Under the pieces are notes generated by a model. That model had not been told where the DNA came from and ran no database searches. It was given only the letters and a program-made list of their open reading frames with translations. The position numbers and the translations under genes are program-made. From Flavobacterium ovatum (lineage in GTDB: Bacteria > Bacteroidota > Bacteroidia > Flavobacteriales > Flavobacteriaceae), in the NCBI RefSeq assembly GCF_040703125.1, contig NZ_CP160035.1, positions 682,001-746,000 of the forward strand: a stretch of 64,000 nt of DNA. Reading direction: 5' to 3'. This document shows positions 36,113 to 44,862 of the stretch, piece after piece. Each line of letters starts with the position of its first letter. The stretch's first letter is position 1.

Positions 36113-36170
36113 GGCAGGTAACAGCAAAGGTTTCGTTGGGCTTGAAAAGCCAACAATGAAACCGCGATTG
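36113..36170 (+). other. attC-like recombination site 2 (end of array, right core lost)
   Basis: GGCAGGTAACAGC begins seven bases after the stop codon and is complementary (9 of 10) to GTTAACTGCC at 34889-34898, the left boundary of the same gene. A hairpin follows: GGTTTCGTTGGGCTT (36129-36143) against AAGCCAACAATGAAACC (36147-36163). The right side reads CCGCGATTGAAC where site 1 has CCGCGAAACGTT, so the terminal GTT core looks decayed. This would be the last site of the array. Confidence 0.5.
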
Positions 36171-36362
36171 AACCCTTCGACTGTCGCTCAAGACATGCTC
36201 CCCCATGCTGGCGCGAGCGTCCCGCTCATGAACACAATCAAAATCTCAGCATAATCCATTTAAAAATAGCCGAAAACCAGATTGAATTTGTTTGCGGGCA
36301 CGAGCAAGATGTGCGCGCTAGCCTTTGTCTACTGTACAGGAACTACTTGACTACAAACCCAC
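36171..36362. repeat. GC-rich repeat remnant between the array and cvpA
   Basis: Contains GCGCGAGCGTCCCGCTC and a related GCGGGCACGAGCAAG / GTGCGCGCTAGC stretch, both partly palindromic and much richer in G+C than the surroundings. These resemble dispersed repeats of Bacteroidota. No coding sequence is supported. Confidence 0.4.
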
Positions 36363-36893
36363 CTACACCTTCGCCTCTTGACTCTTCACAGTCTTCGTCT
36401 TAAAATCTTCATACCAAGTTTCTAGTTTTGGGAAAACCAGTTGCGATACTTTTTGGATGGGATTGTAAAACATCGATTGATTGAAAGTTTCTTCTTTGAC
36501 CAACCAATTATTGAAATTGATTTTCTGGAAAAGGTTGAAAACCACACTTAAGATTAAAACCATTTTCAGGATGCTAAAAAAACCACCTGCCAAACGGTTG
36601 ACCCACCCTAAATAAGCAAAACTCATCATTCCGGTGAAGACTTTGGCTAGGAGCATAATTCCTAAAACCACCGCGATAAAAGTCAAAGCAAAGGCAGTTA
36701 TAGCAACGGTTTTGGCTGACCAGGAAACTACTTGACCAACCACTTCACTCACTACAGACGAAAACTTAATGGCCAAATAAATCCCCACAATCAAGGACAA
36801 AAAAGAAGCCAACTCGGCAAATAACCCGTTTTTGATTCCTTTGATTAAACCGTACAATAGCAATCCGCCTAAAACAATGTCTAAAAAACTCAT
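36363..36893 (-). CDS. cvpA: CvpA family membrane protein
   Basis: A 176-residue inner-membrane protein with four hydrophobic segments (about 4-20, 24-44, 60-83 and 98-120) and the CvpA start SFLDIVLGGLLLYGLIKGIKNGLFAELASFLSLIVGIYLAIKFS. CvpA proteins are linked to colicin V production in E. coli and to envelope integrity more generally. The start at 36893 is chosen because it matches the family; the frame from 36914 adds only PPYTSI-type residues. A TATCTTTG box on the - strand at 36912-36919 fits its promoter. Confidence 0.9.
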   Translation of the reverse strand: MSFLDIVLGGLLLYGLIKGIKNGLFAELASFLSLIVGIYLAIKFSSVVSEVVGQVVSWSAKTVAITAFALTFIAVVLGIMLLAKVFTGMMSFAYLGWVNRLAGGFFSILKMVLILSVVFNLFQKINFNNWLVKEETFNQSMFYNPIQKVSQLVFPKLETWYEDFKTKTVKSQEAKV

Positions 36894-36911
36894 AATTGAA
36901 GTATATGGCGG

Positions 36912-36919
36912 CAAAGATA
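36912..36919 (-). promoter_or_regulatory. -7 promoter box for cvpA
   Basis: TATCTTTG on the - strand matches TAnnTTTG exactly, 18 bases upstream of the chosen cvpA start, giving a very short leader. This also supports the start at 36893 rather than 36914. Confidence 0.5.
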
Positions 36920-36968
36920 AGAGAAAGTTATAAGTTAGGAATTATGAGTTATGAGTTTTGCTCTCTAT

Positions 36969-37813
36969 CCGTCAGTTCGAGTGTTTTTTGCGCAGCGGAG
37001 CGAAGGAAAAAATGTATCGAGAACTCGTGAGGGTTTCCACAAAGGTTCTCGATACACTTTAACTATCAAAAGCTATCGCATTTGATAGTTAAAGCACTCG
37101 AACTGACGGGTGTTTATAAGTTATGAAATATGAGTGATGAGTTTTACTCTCCATCCGTCAGTTCGAGTGTTTTTTACGCAGCGGAGCGGAGGAATCCCGA
37201 TCCCGAGGCTTCGGGACGGGAGTATCGAGAACTCGTGATGTTGACCACAAAGGTTCTCGATACACTTTTACTCTCAAAAGCTATCGCATTTGAAACTAAA
37301 TGCACTCGAACTGACGAGTAGTTACAAGTTGGGAATTATGAGTGATGAGTTTTACTCTCCATCCGTCAGTTCGAGTGTTTTTTATACAGCGGAGCGGAGG
37401 AAAAAATGTATCGAGAACTCGTCATGTTGACCACAAAGCTTGTCGATACACTTTTACTCTCAAAAGCTGTCGCATTTGAAACTAAAAGCACTCGAACTGA
37501 CGGGTAGTTATGAGTTTTACTCGCTGTACGTCAGTTCGAGTGTTTTTTCTGCAGCGGAGCGGAGGAAAAAATGTATCGAGAACTCGTGATGTTGACCACA
37601 AAAGTTCTCGATACACTTTTACTCTCAAAAGCTATCGCATTTGAAACTAAAAGCACTCGAACTGACGGGTAGTTATAAGTTACAAATTATGAGTTATGAG
37701 TTTTACTCTTCCATCAGTTCGAGTGTTTTTTATGCAGAGGAGCGGAGGAATCCCGATACCGAGGCTTCGGGACGGGAGTATCGAGAACTCGTGATGTTGA
37801 CCACAAAAGTTCT
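36969..37813. repeat. REP-like palindromic array, four full and one partial unit
   Basis: Units at 36969-37110, 37155-37317, 37363-37504, 37528-37669 and a truncated one from 37711 to about 37813. Each opens CCGTCAGTTCGAGTG and closes with its inverted copy CACTCGAACTGACGG. Nested inside are TATCGAGAACTCGTGA and an inverted GGTTCTCGATACA, so each unit can fold into a long branched hairpin. Units 2 and 5 carry an extra CCCGA...GAGGCTTCGGGACGGGA palindrome. Linkers contain ATGAGTTTTACTC and ATTATGAGT words. Open frames inside (37130-37321, 37641-37853) are repeat artefacts. No transposase gene is present. Confidence 0.9.
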
Positions 37814-37854
37814 CACATGTGAAGTTAGTACCAATCATATACAGTTTAAATAGG

Positions 37855-37877
37855 GCTTCGACAAGCTCAGCCTGACA
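37855..37877. repeat. Short REP-like word after the palindromic array
   Basis: CTTCGACAAGCTCAGCCTGACA, a short imperfect palindrome found in many flavobacterial intergenic regions and related to the sequence near 16015-16030. Confidence 0.4.
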
Positions 37878-37967
37878 GATGAAGCATCATGTTTACTGTA
37901 CCGAATTATGTTATAGACTGACGAATGCCATTCCTAGTATGTTTCTTGAAATCCCAAAACTTCTCTT

Positions 37968-38045
37968 TTAGCCCCGATAGCAGTGGAAATCCTTTTGGGG
38001 GCTGGCCTTTGGCCCCCAAAAGATTGGAACGGATAGCGGGACCAA
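37968..38045 (+). repeat. Dispersed hairpin repeat, core copy (copy 2)
   Basis: GATAGCAGTGGAAATCC, then a GGGGGCTGG...GGCCCCC hairpin, then AAAAGATTGGAACGGATAGCGGGACC. This is the core of the element whose complete copies lie at 33452, 44717 and 62688, in the opposite orientation to copy 1. The outer GCGTGAGGG and GGGTCACGCCC ends are missing. Confidence 0.65.
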
Positions 38046-38120
38046 ATTTCCTGATAAACGACTACTTTCTGCTCCTGAAAATTATACGGCAACTCAGTGA
38101 AAAAGTCGGGTTGCAGTGCT

Positions 38121-38128
38121 TATCTTTG
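38121..38128 (+). promoter_or_regulatory. -7 promoter box upstream of the 118-residue protein
   Basis: TATCTTTG matches TAnnTTTG and is followed by CC, as is common; 63 bases upstream of the gene at 38192. No well-placed TTG box was found. Confidence 0.4.
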
Positions 38129-38191
38129 CCAAAATAATTTTATGCCTTAATGAATTAATAACTCATGACGCATTACTCATAACACACAAAA

Positions 38192-38548
38192 ATGTCAAGA
38201 GACACACAACTTAAAGAGCGCTGGGAACAGCTTGTAACGATACTTTCGGACCAATTTTCGCAAGGGGAAGACTTGGATTTGGATGCCATAATTTATTTAA
38301 TTGGCGTACAAGAGCTAGGGAAATTGCACCGTGAATTCAAAAAAGATGAAAAATTGAACTTAATGCATATTGCTATTTGTCGCCTTTTGGAGCCTTACGG
38401 ATACTATGAATTTGAATATTTTGACGAAGAAGGTTGGCCTCATTTTAAAGTAAAAGAGGAATTACCTACTTTGAAAGCAGGGGAACAATCGGTTTTGATG
38501 AAGGAAGCGATTGTGAATTATTTTTTAGAGCGAGAAGTCATTTCTTAA
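38192..38548 (+). CDS. Conserved hypothetical protein (pheS neighbour)
   Basis: A 118-residue acidic cytoplasmic protein without recognised motifs. It reads as mainly helical (LKERWEQLVTILSDQF, IIYLIGVQELGKLHREFKKDEKLNLMHIAICRLLEPYG) with a short aromatic segment YYEFEYFDEEGWPHF. From memory, a protein of this kind lies next to pheS in other flavobacteria. It ends 125 bases before pheS, across a run of ATAACTC heptamers (38604-38636). Clean start ATG and no competing frame. Function unknown. Confidence 0.8.
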   Translation: MSRDTQLKERWEQLVTILSDQFSQGEDLDLDAIIYLIGVQELGKLHREFKKDEKLNLMHIAICRLLEPYGYYEFEYFDEEGWPHFKVKEELPTLKAGEQSVLMKEAIVNYFLEREVIS

Positions 38549-38603
38549 GTTAAAAGTATAGTTTATAGGTTTGGGGTAACATATAACTCTTAACATATGA
38601 CAA

Positions 38604-38636
38604 ATAACTCATAACTCATAACTCATAACTTATAAC
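38604..38636. repeat. ATAACTC heptamer microrepeat before pheS
   Basis: AATAACTC ATAACTC ATAACTC ATAACTT repeated head to tail. The same ATAACTC/GAGTTAT words occur near 30735, 36945, 37125 and 38160. Confidence 0.6.
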
Positions 38637-38643
38637 TTTTTCC

Positions 38644-38651
38644 TAAATTTG
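38644..38651 (+). promoter_or_regulatory. -7 promoter box for pheS
   Basis: TAAATTTG, exact TAnnTTTG match followed by CCC, 22 bases upstream of the preferred pheS start, implying a very short leader and no classical attenuator. Confidence 0.5.
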
Positions 38652-38673
38652 CCCACTCAATTATTGAATGAAA

Positions 38674-39693
38674 ATGATAGACAAGATAAAAGAATATATT
38701 GGTGAAGCTAACGCTTTTTCAACACAAAATCCAGCAGAATTAGAAGCGTTTCGTATCAAATTTATTGGAAGCAAAGGACTTTTGAAAGACCTTTTTGCAG
38801 AATTTAAAAACGTACCTAACGACCAAAAAAAGGAATTTGGACAAGTAATTAACTTGCTAAAAACCACTGCAGAAGAAAAAGTAAAAAGCATCCAAGAATC
38901 TTTAGAAAGCAAAGAGGAGTCTAAGGGGATTTTCGGAGATTTGACTCGTACGGCAGAGCCTGCTATCATTGGTTCTCGTCATCCAATTTCGATTGTAAAA
39001 AACCAAATTATTGATATTTTCTCGACGGTTGGATTCAATGTATCTGAAGGTCCAGAAATTGAGGATGATTGGCATAATTTCACAGCTTTGAACTTGCCAG
39101 AATACCATCCGGCACGTGATATGCAGGATACTTTTTTCATTCAGACCAATCCTGATATTTTGTTGCGTACACATACGTCATCTGTACAGGTGCGTTACAT
39201 GGAAGAAAATAAACCGCCGATAAGAACGATTTCTCCAGGAAGGGTTTTCCGTAATGAAGCGGTATCAGCGCGTTCGCACTGTATTTTTCACCAAGTAGAA
39301 GGTTTGTATATTGACAAAGATGTTTCGTTTGCCGACTTAAAGCAAACCTTATTATATTTCACTAAAGAGATGTTCGGGAAGTCAAAAATCCGTTTGCGTC
39401 CGTCTTATTTTCCGTTTACAGAGCCTAGTGCCGAAATTGATATTTATTGGGGTTTAAAAACCGAAACCGATTACCGTATCACCAAAGGAACTGGTTGGTT
39501 GGAAATTGGTGGTTGCGGAATGGTAGACCCTAATGTCCTTAAAAACTGTGGCATCAACTCTGATGAATACAACGGTTTTGCTTTTGGAATGGGTGTTGAA
39601 CGTATCGCGATGTTGTTGTACCAAATTGGTGACATTCGTATGTTTTATGAAAATGATGTCCGTTTCTTGGAGCAATTTAAAGCAAATATTTAA
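38674..39693 (+). CDS. pheS: Phenylalanine-tRNA ligase alpha subunit
   Basis: The alpha subunit of the alpha2-beta2 class II synthetase that charges tRNA-Phe. In the frame from 38668 (341 codons) the visible features are an N-terminal coiled-coil arm (about 3-90), the substrate motif THTSS (168-172), class II motif 2 FRNE (194-197, followed by AVSARSHCIFHQVEG) and motif 3 GFAFGMGVERIAML (303-316). Length is normal for the family. Two ATGs lie six bases apart (38668 and 38674); the second, giving MIDKIKEYI and 339 residues, matches the family start better. pheT is not in the window. Confidence 0.97.
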   Translation: MIDKIKEYIGEANAFSTQNPAELEAFRIKFIGSKGLLKDLFAEFKNVPNDQKKEFGQVINLLKTTAEEKVKSIQESLESKEESKGIFGDLTRTAEPAIIGSRHPISIVKNQIIDIFSTVGFNVSEGPEIEDDWHNFTALNLPEYHPARDMQDTFFIQTNPDILLRTHTSSVQVRYMEENKPPIRTISPGRVFRNEAVSARSHCIFHQVEGLYIDKDVSFADLKQTLLYFTKEMFGKSKIRLRPSYFPFTEPSAEIDIYWGLKTETDYRITKGTGWLEIGGCGMVDPNVLKNCGINSDEYNGFAFGMGVERIAMLLYQIGDIRMFYENDVRFLEQFKANI

Positions 39694-39777
39694 AAAAGAT
39701 TTAAGATTTAAGACTAACGATTTTTGATTGCAGATGTATAGCTGAACTCAAAGATCGTTTTCCATAATAAACCTACT

Positions 39778-40185
39778 ATGAAAGCCGATATCACCCTACT
39801 CGAAGTTGAAAATGTATTTATGGCAGCCGTTCAAGAGTGGAGCGACGATTTTGTGGCCAATATGTGGTACATCTACATTGTCAATGATAGTGATTTTGAC
39901 ATTGATAGCGTGATGGTTGTCTCCAAAGCTTTTGGAACAATTGATGGCGAAATGAAGAAAACATCGCTTTTGCGTCATGCTTTTGCGAAAGTTCCAGCTG
40001 TTTCTGTGGTTAAAGTCGAAATGGTTCAAGACAGTGTGCTAACACTCAACAACGAGTTTATGTTGACTTATTTTATGGACAACAAACTATATGACAAGAA
40101 ATTCATCTTTAAAGCGAATTCAATCAACGAAAACACGGTAGAAGAAGTACCGATTTTGTTTGTTGATGGTGTGATTGTGAGGTAA
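39778..40185 (+). CDS. Conserved hypothetical protein downstream of pheS
   Basis: A 135-residue cytoplasmic protein of mixed alpha/beta character, beginning MKADITLLEVENVFMAAVQEW and containing WYIYIVNDSDFDIDSVMVVSKAFGTIDGEMKKTSLLRHAFAKVP. I recognise it only as a conserved protein of Bacteroidota without assigned function. It lies 84 bases after pheS, with an AACGATTTTTGATT repeat word between, and is followed by a strong terminator, so it probably ends the pheS transcript. Confidence 0.75.
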   Translation: MKADITLLEVENVFMAAVQEWSDDFVANMWYIYIVNDSDFDIDSVMVVSKAFGTIDGEMKKTSLLRHAFAKVPAVSVVKVEMVQDSVLTLNNEFMLTYFMDNKLYDKKFIFKANSINENTVEEVPILFVDGVIVR

Positions 40186-40206
40186 TTGTTCGTTTAAAAA
40201 TATATA

Positions 40207-40247
40207 AAAAAGGCTGTCTTGAAAATATTCAAGACAGCCTTTTTTGT
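40207..40247 (+). terminator. Rho-independent terminator after the pheS group
   Basis: Perfect stem AAAAAAGGCTGTCTTGAA / TTCAAGACAGCCTTTTTT around a short AAATA-type loop, followed by more T. Starts 22 bases after the stop codon. The rest of the 40186-40603 gap shows no gene. Confidence 0.92.
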
Positions 40248-40603
40248 TCAACGCGAAATAAACTATACATTCTTTGTCTAGTGAAAGCATCATTTTTCCT
40301 TTAAAAATATCAGCCAAAACATTCAAATTTACTTAGGTTTGATTTGAAAAAAATCCAAGATAAAAATCACTATTATTTCAGTAAACTCCTAATAACCAAG
40401 TGTTAAATTCGATTCTATTTTACCGGATTGAATCAATTCCCCACTACTACTCTAGAAATTTTGGCCTTTTTTGCGTAACTTACATGATAGGAAGGATAGA
40501 ACATTTGATGTTATTTCGACGATAACTTCTTGAATAGCCATAAATAGCAGCAACAGCCTTCCAATAAGGATAATTTTATCGTAATTAATAAATTAGAGAA
40601 ATT

Positions 40604-40990
40604 ATGAAAATTTCAAAGGATGATATTGAAGTAAAAATGGAGATTCCTGGAGCTGTTATTCGTCAAAAAACTGATTTTGGTGACGCTACTGGATTGGGGA
40701 AGATTAGTGGAGAGTATTTCAGTCTTTCTGCAGGAGTGGATACAACTCCTTTATTTATGGGACTTGAAGGAAACTTATGCCAATGTCCTCACTGGGGATA
40801 TCTATTGAGCGGTCAACTTACTGCAACTGATGCGGAAGGCATCGAGGAAATAGTCGACGCAAAAGACATGTTCTACTGGCCACCAGGACACAATGTAAAA
40901 GTTAACAAAGACGCGGAGATTGTTATGTTTAGCCCACAACACGAGCACACCAAAGTCATCAATCATATGATTGAAATGACCAAGGGATAA
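40604..40990 (+). CDS. Small cupin-domain protein
   Basis: A 128-residue single-domain protein with a cupin-like centre: NLCQCPHWGYLLSGQLTATDAEG (about 57-79) followed by DAKDMFYWPPGHNVKVNKDAEIVMFSPQHEH (about 85-115). His65, His96 and the two late histidines could bind a metal. No signal peptide and no fused domain, so it may bind a small ligand or act as an enzyme; the substrate is not evident. It stands alone between a terminator and the convergent second polysaccharide locus. Confidence 0.72.
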   Translation: MKISKDDIEVKMEIPGAVIRQKTDFGDATGLGKISGEYFSLSAGVDTTPLFMGLEGNLCQCPHWGYLLSGQLTATDAEGIEEIVDAKDMFYWPPGHNVKVNKDAEIVMFSPQHEHTKVINHMIEMTKG

Positions 40991-41359
40991 AACAAAAATT
41001 ACAAGCTAGGATTACACAGCAAGATATGAGGAAAGGAATTTTTTTTACTAAAATCAAGCTTTTACACTTATAGAGAACAATTATTAGATAGCTTATTTTT
41101 TAGCTTTTGCACAAAAGCTGAGCTTACTATGGACAGTATTTCCCCTAGCCTATTTTTTCTGGAATCTACAATGTTTTACCAGAAACTCTATTACTTTTTA
41201 AATTTGTTGAGTTGCTTAATTTCTCATTTCAATAAAACAAATATTTCATACCATATGAAACCAAATTTCAATAAAACATAAAAAAAAGTAAAACCGAACG
41301 AATCTAAGTTTTACTTTCTCAACTAAAAAACCATCTTAAATATTTTTAAAAACCTGCCT
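40991..41359. other. Gene-free stretch between cupin gene and FG-GAP lipoprotein gene
   Basis: An AT-rich gap between convergent genes. I see no open frame with protein-like composition, no RNA gene and no clear strong hairpin. Confidence 0.5.
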
Positions 41360-44300
41360 TTATTTGTTTAATGCTGTAAACTGCAGTTTATCATTGTTCT
41401 TTCCAGTGATAATATACGTGCTACCTTTTACGGTAATCATTGCCATATCTTTTACATCTCCTGGAGTAAAGAAACCACTTTGCTTTGGCGTGTAGGCTTT
41501 GAATTTTCCTTTATTTCCTTTTAAGAACAATCCGTATCCTGCATCATTTCTTGGTGTTTCTACCTCAGACATGTATAAATTTCCAGCTATCAAAATATCC
41601 AAAAAGCCATCTTTATCGTAATCTTTGACCAATATTTTATTGATTCCAGAGACTTGCGCTTCTACTGGTAAATGATGAATCACAAACTTTCCGTTTTTGT
41701 TTTCCAAGTACACACTTGCAAAAGATTTCACTTGGTAGTGCAACGCTTTCTCCAATGATTTCTTGCTATACACATCCTCTAAAGTAGCCTCAGAGAAACT
41801 TTCATAATTCTTGAACTTCTCTTTAATTCCCGGTATCTGTTGTGACGAACAGCCACGACCACGCACAGGGTATTGCTTTCCTTCGTTGTAATAGCTCAAT
41901 ACAATATCACTTTTCTTATTTTGATCAAAATCTGATGAATAGATATCAAATGTTTCTTTGTCTGTTGCTTTGTATTTGTAATTCAGACCATTGTTCCCAA
42001 CTACATAATCCATATCACCATCGTTATCAAAATCTCCTTGGCTGATGCTCCACCACCATCCAGCGGTATCCTTGGTCAAGCCCAAACTTTTGGAAACTTC
42101 TTTAAATCCAGTTTTTGTATTTTCGAATACACGTATCGGCATCCATTCTCCAACTACGATAAAATCCAACCAACCATCATTGTTGTAATCGGTTATTACT
42201 GCGCTAGTTGCCATTCCCAATTTGGTCAACTCTTTGGCTCTTGAAGCCGTTTCGTTTACAAACTTGATATTGTCCTTGGTGCTTTTGTTCATCAGAATGT
42301 AACTATCTGCTGGCGCTGGATAATTACCCGGCATTTGACGCCCCAAAACCAATAAATCTTGCTTACCATCTTTATCAAAATCGGCCGCATATACTCTTGA
42401 CCCACTCGTAATCATTTTTGGCAGTGCAGTTGCTGCTGCTTTTGTAAACACTCCTTTTCCGTTGTTGATATACAAACGGTCTTGCAGGTATGGGGATTTT
42501 GATCCCAACTCATAACCACCACTTACTACATACAGGTCATTATCTCCGTCATTATCAGCATCAAAAATAACAGCTCCTGCATCCTCAGATAATTTATCAG
42601 CTTCAAAAAACGTTGTGTTTTGCTTTACAAATCCTGTAGCAGTTTGAAAAAATAATTGCCCAACACTATTGAACGATCCACCCACAAAATAATCTTCCAT
42701 TCCGTCATTATTCAAGTCTCCAACAGTGATCGCTGGACCTAGAGCAGACATTTTATGCGGCAACAATACTTGAAAATTAAAATCATCAAATGTGTTTTCT
42801 ACCGTAGTAAAATCTGGAAACAAGCCTTTTGGAGCTGCTCCAAACAACGTATTACTTGCTACAGCCGTCGAAGCCTTCTCTGCCACTGCATCGGTATATT
42901 TCAAAACCAACTTTTGGTTGACTGCCGTGTTCTTCAAACGTTGTGTTTTTCCGTCAGGCCAAGCAACTTTTAGCTCGGTGATTTTTTTGTTTTTGTGCAA
43001 ACCAAAATGCAGTTCGGGCGCGACAGACGATTGAAATCCTCGTGTGAGCGTGAGTTCTTGCATTTGCGTAGATTCAGGTGTAGTCACATATACACGTGCA
43101 CCTAATCCAAATTTGTTTTTGGCATCACCCTTAAACTGAACCGTAATATGATTGTTGATCGAAGCACTTGTGTTTTCAAAAACCGAAGCCGGATCATCAA
43201 TATTATTGGTTATAATTTCCAAATCCCCATCATTGTCCAAATCGGCATACGCCACCCCGTTTGAAAACCCTTTGTATTCAATTCCCCAAAGTTTATTTGC
43301 TTGCTCGAAGGCTAAATTTCCTTTATTCTTAAAAATAAAATTGTCTATTTTTTCAGAAGGTATTTTCAAGCTTCGCTCCAAATAACTTTCTGGGGTAATA
43401 TTTTCGTCTTTTAAATGATTGAAATAATCATTGTTGTTTACTTCTCTCCTGGATCCATTGGTTACAAATAAATCTTTTAAACCATCATTATCAAAATCCG
43501 CAAAAAGAGGTCCCCAACTCCAATCTGTAGATGAAGTTCCAGTTATACGCGATACATTCGAAAAATGTGGCACACCATCGGTCACCACTCCCGAGTTCAC
43601 TTGCATGCAGTTTTGCATGTATTGGTAGTGAAAACCAGCGTTTACAGTATCCCAAAAAAGCATTGGGTTCATACTCGCCATATTTGCTTTTTTGCGTCTG
43701 TTGGATTTAGCGTCCATGTCAACCTGAAAAATATCCAAGTTTCCGTCGTTGTTAAAATCGGAAATATCCACTCCCATTCCGTAAAATGCCGTGTTAGATG
43801 TTGCCTCTTTAACTACTTCTCTAAACGTACCATCTTGATTGTTGATGTACATATAATCGGGAGCACAAAAATCACTTGAAACATAAATGTCTGGCCATGA
43901 ATCATTGTTCAAATCTCCAATTGTAGCACTCAATGATAAACTAAATTTTCGAACACCCGCCTCTTTGGTAACATCGGTAAAAATGTTTCCGTCGTTGCGG
44001 TACAAATGTCCAGATTCTTCGTCCTTTAAATCTCGCATCAAATACACATACGAAGATACGGGAGCATTAAAAGGTGTAGGAGGATAATTGGCCACAAATA
44101 AATCCAAATCTCCATCTTTATCATAATCAAAAAAGGTAGATTGAACACTACTTCCTATGTCATTCAGGCCGTAAGCAGCCGCTTTCTCTTCAAATGTTCC
44201 GTTGCCTTTGTTGATGAACAATTGGTTTTCTTTCGAACCAAATTTCCCACTTACCGAGCAATAAATATCCAAGAAACCATCGTTGTTCACATCGGCCATC

Positions 44301-44659
44301 GTAACTCCTGTGTACCATCGTTTGTCTCCAGACACTCCTGCTTTTTCGGTAATATCTTCAAATTTCAAGTTCCCTTTATTCAAATATAATTTATTCGAAA
44401 CCTGATTTCCTGTAAAATAAATATCTTGTAATCCATCATTATTGATGTCACCCACGGCAACACCACCACCCATGTACAAATAAGAATAGGTAAAATAATT
44501 CAACGAATCATTCTCTACCAAATTATTGCTGAACTCTATTCCAGTATCAGCAACTTCCAATTTGGTAAAAATCTTTGTCGCCTCATTGTCCTTTGAACAA
44601 AACGTCAAAGTCAATAAAGACAGCAAACCAAATACTATTTTTGAGAGATTATTTTTCAT
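41360..44659 (-). CDS. Large FG-GAP/VCBS-repeat lipoprotein with ASPIC/UnbV domain (CRTAC1-like)
   Basis: A 1099-residue surface lipoprotein (lipobox LTFC, Cys21). It is built from many FG-GAP/VCBS repeats carrying DxNxDG calcium loops (GDINNDGLQDIYF, ADVNNDGFLDIY, FDYDKDGDLDLFV and others) that should form two beta-propellers. They flank an ASPIC/UnbV domain (about 520-590; GLGARVYVTTPE ... PELHFGLHKNKKITELKVAWPDG). Proteins of this type accompany SusCD loci in Bacteroidota; a glycan-binding or scaffold role is probable but not shown. Last gene of the alpha-galactoside operon, 203 bases after the symporter with a dispersed repeat between. Confidence 0.88.
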   Translation of the reverse strand: MKNNLSKIVFGLLSLLTLTFCSKDNEATKIFTKLEVADTGIEFSNNLVENDSLNYFTYSYLYMGGGVAVGDINNDGLQDIYFTGNQVSNKLYLNKGNLKFEDITEKAGVSGDKRWYTGVTMADVNNDGFLDIYCSVSGKFGSKENQLFINKGNGTFEEKAAAYGLNDIGSSVQSTFFDYDKDGDLDLFVANYPPTPFNAPVSSYVYLMRDLKDEESGHLYRNDGNIFTDVTKEAGVRKFSLSLSATIGDLNNDSWPDIYVSSDFCAPDYMYINNQDGTFREVVKEATSNTAFYGMGVDISDFNNDGNLDIFQVDMDAKSNRRKKANMASMNPMLFWDTVNAGFHYQYMQNCMQVNSGVVTDGVPHFSNVSRITGTSSTDWSWGPLFADFDNDGLKDLFVTNGSRREVNNNDYFNHLKDENITPESYLERSLKIPSEKIDNFIFKNKGNLAFEQANKLWGIEYKGFSNGVAYADLDNDGDLEIITNNIDDPASVFENTSASINNHITVQFKGDAKNKFGLGARVYVTTPESTQMQELTLTRGFQSSVAPELHFGLHKNKKITELKVAWPDGKTQRLKNTAVNQKLVLKYTDAVAEKASTAVASNTLFGAAPKGLFPDFTTVENTFDDFNFQVLLPHKMSALGPAITVGDLNNDGMEDYFVGGSFNSVGQLFFQTATGFVKQNTTFFEADKLSEDAGAVIFDADNDGDNDLYVVSGGYELGSKSPYLQDRLYINNGKGVFTKAAATALPKMITSGSRVYAADFDKDGKQDLLVLGRQMPGNYPAPADSYILMNKSTKDNIKFVNETASRAKELTKLGMATSAVITDYNNDGWLDFIVVGEWMPIRVFENTKTGFKEVSKSLGLTKDTAGWWWSISQGDFDNDGDMDYVVGNNGLNYKYKATDKETFDIYSSDFDQNKKSDIVLSYYNEGKQYPVRGRGCSSQQIPGIKEKFKNYESFSEATLEDVYSKKSLEKALHYQVKSFASVYLENKNGKFVIHHLPVEAQVSGINKILVKDYDKDGFLDILIAGNLYMSEVETPRNDAGYGLFLKGNKGKFKAYTPKQSGFFTPGDVKDMAMITVKGSTYIITGKNNDKLQFTALNK

Positions 44660-44716
44660 TTCTAAATTATTTTACCTGTTCCTATTGGGTGCATTCAAAT
44701 TAGTTATTCATACTTT

Positions 44717-44818
44717 GGGCGTGACCCTCCGTAAAAACTACGGGTCGGGCTATTCGTTTCAATCTTTTTTGGGGCAGAAAAAACCCCAAAAAAGGATTTC
44801 TACTACTATCCCTCACGC
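44717..44818 (-). repeat. Dispersed ~100-bp hairpin repeat, copy 3
   Basis: Bounded by GGGCGTGACC and CCCTCACGC, same orientation as copy 1 at 33452. Internal stems ACCCTCCGTA / TACGGGT and TTTTTTGGGG / CCCCAAAAAA. Lies between the symporter and FG-GAP genes, where it may weaken read-through. Confidence 0.75.
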
Positions 44819-44862
44819 AAACCAGTACCAACATCACCTTAGCAATTTCAAAATATAATTAA

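Noticed and set aside
37130..37853. Two similar short frames (SSVFYAAERRNPDPEASGREYREL type) that look like paralogous genes
   Set aside because: Both lie inside REP-like units 2 and 5 and are similar only because the repeats are.
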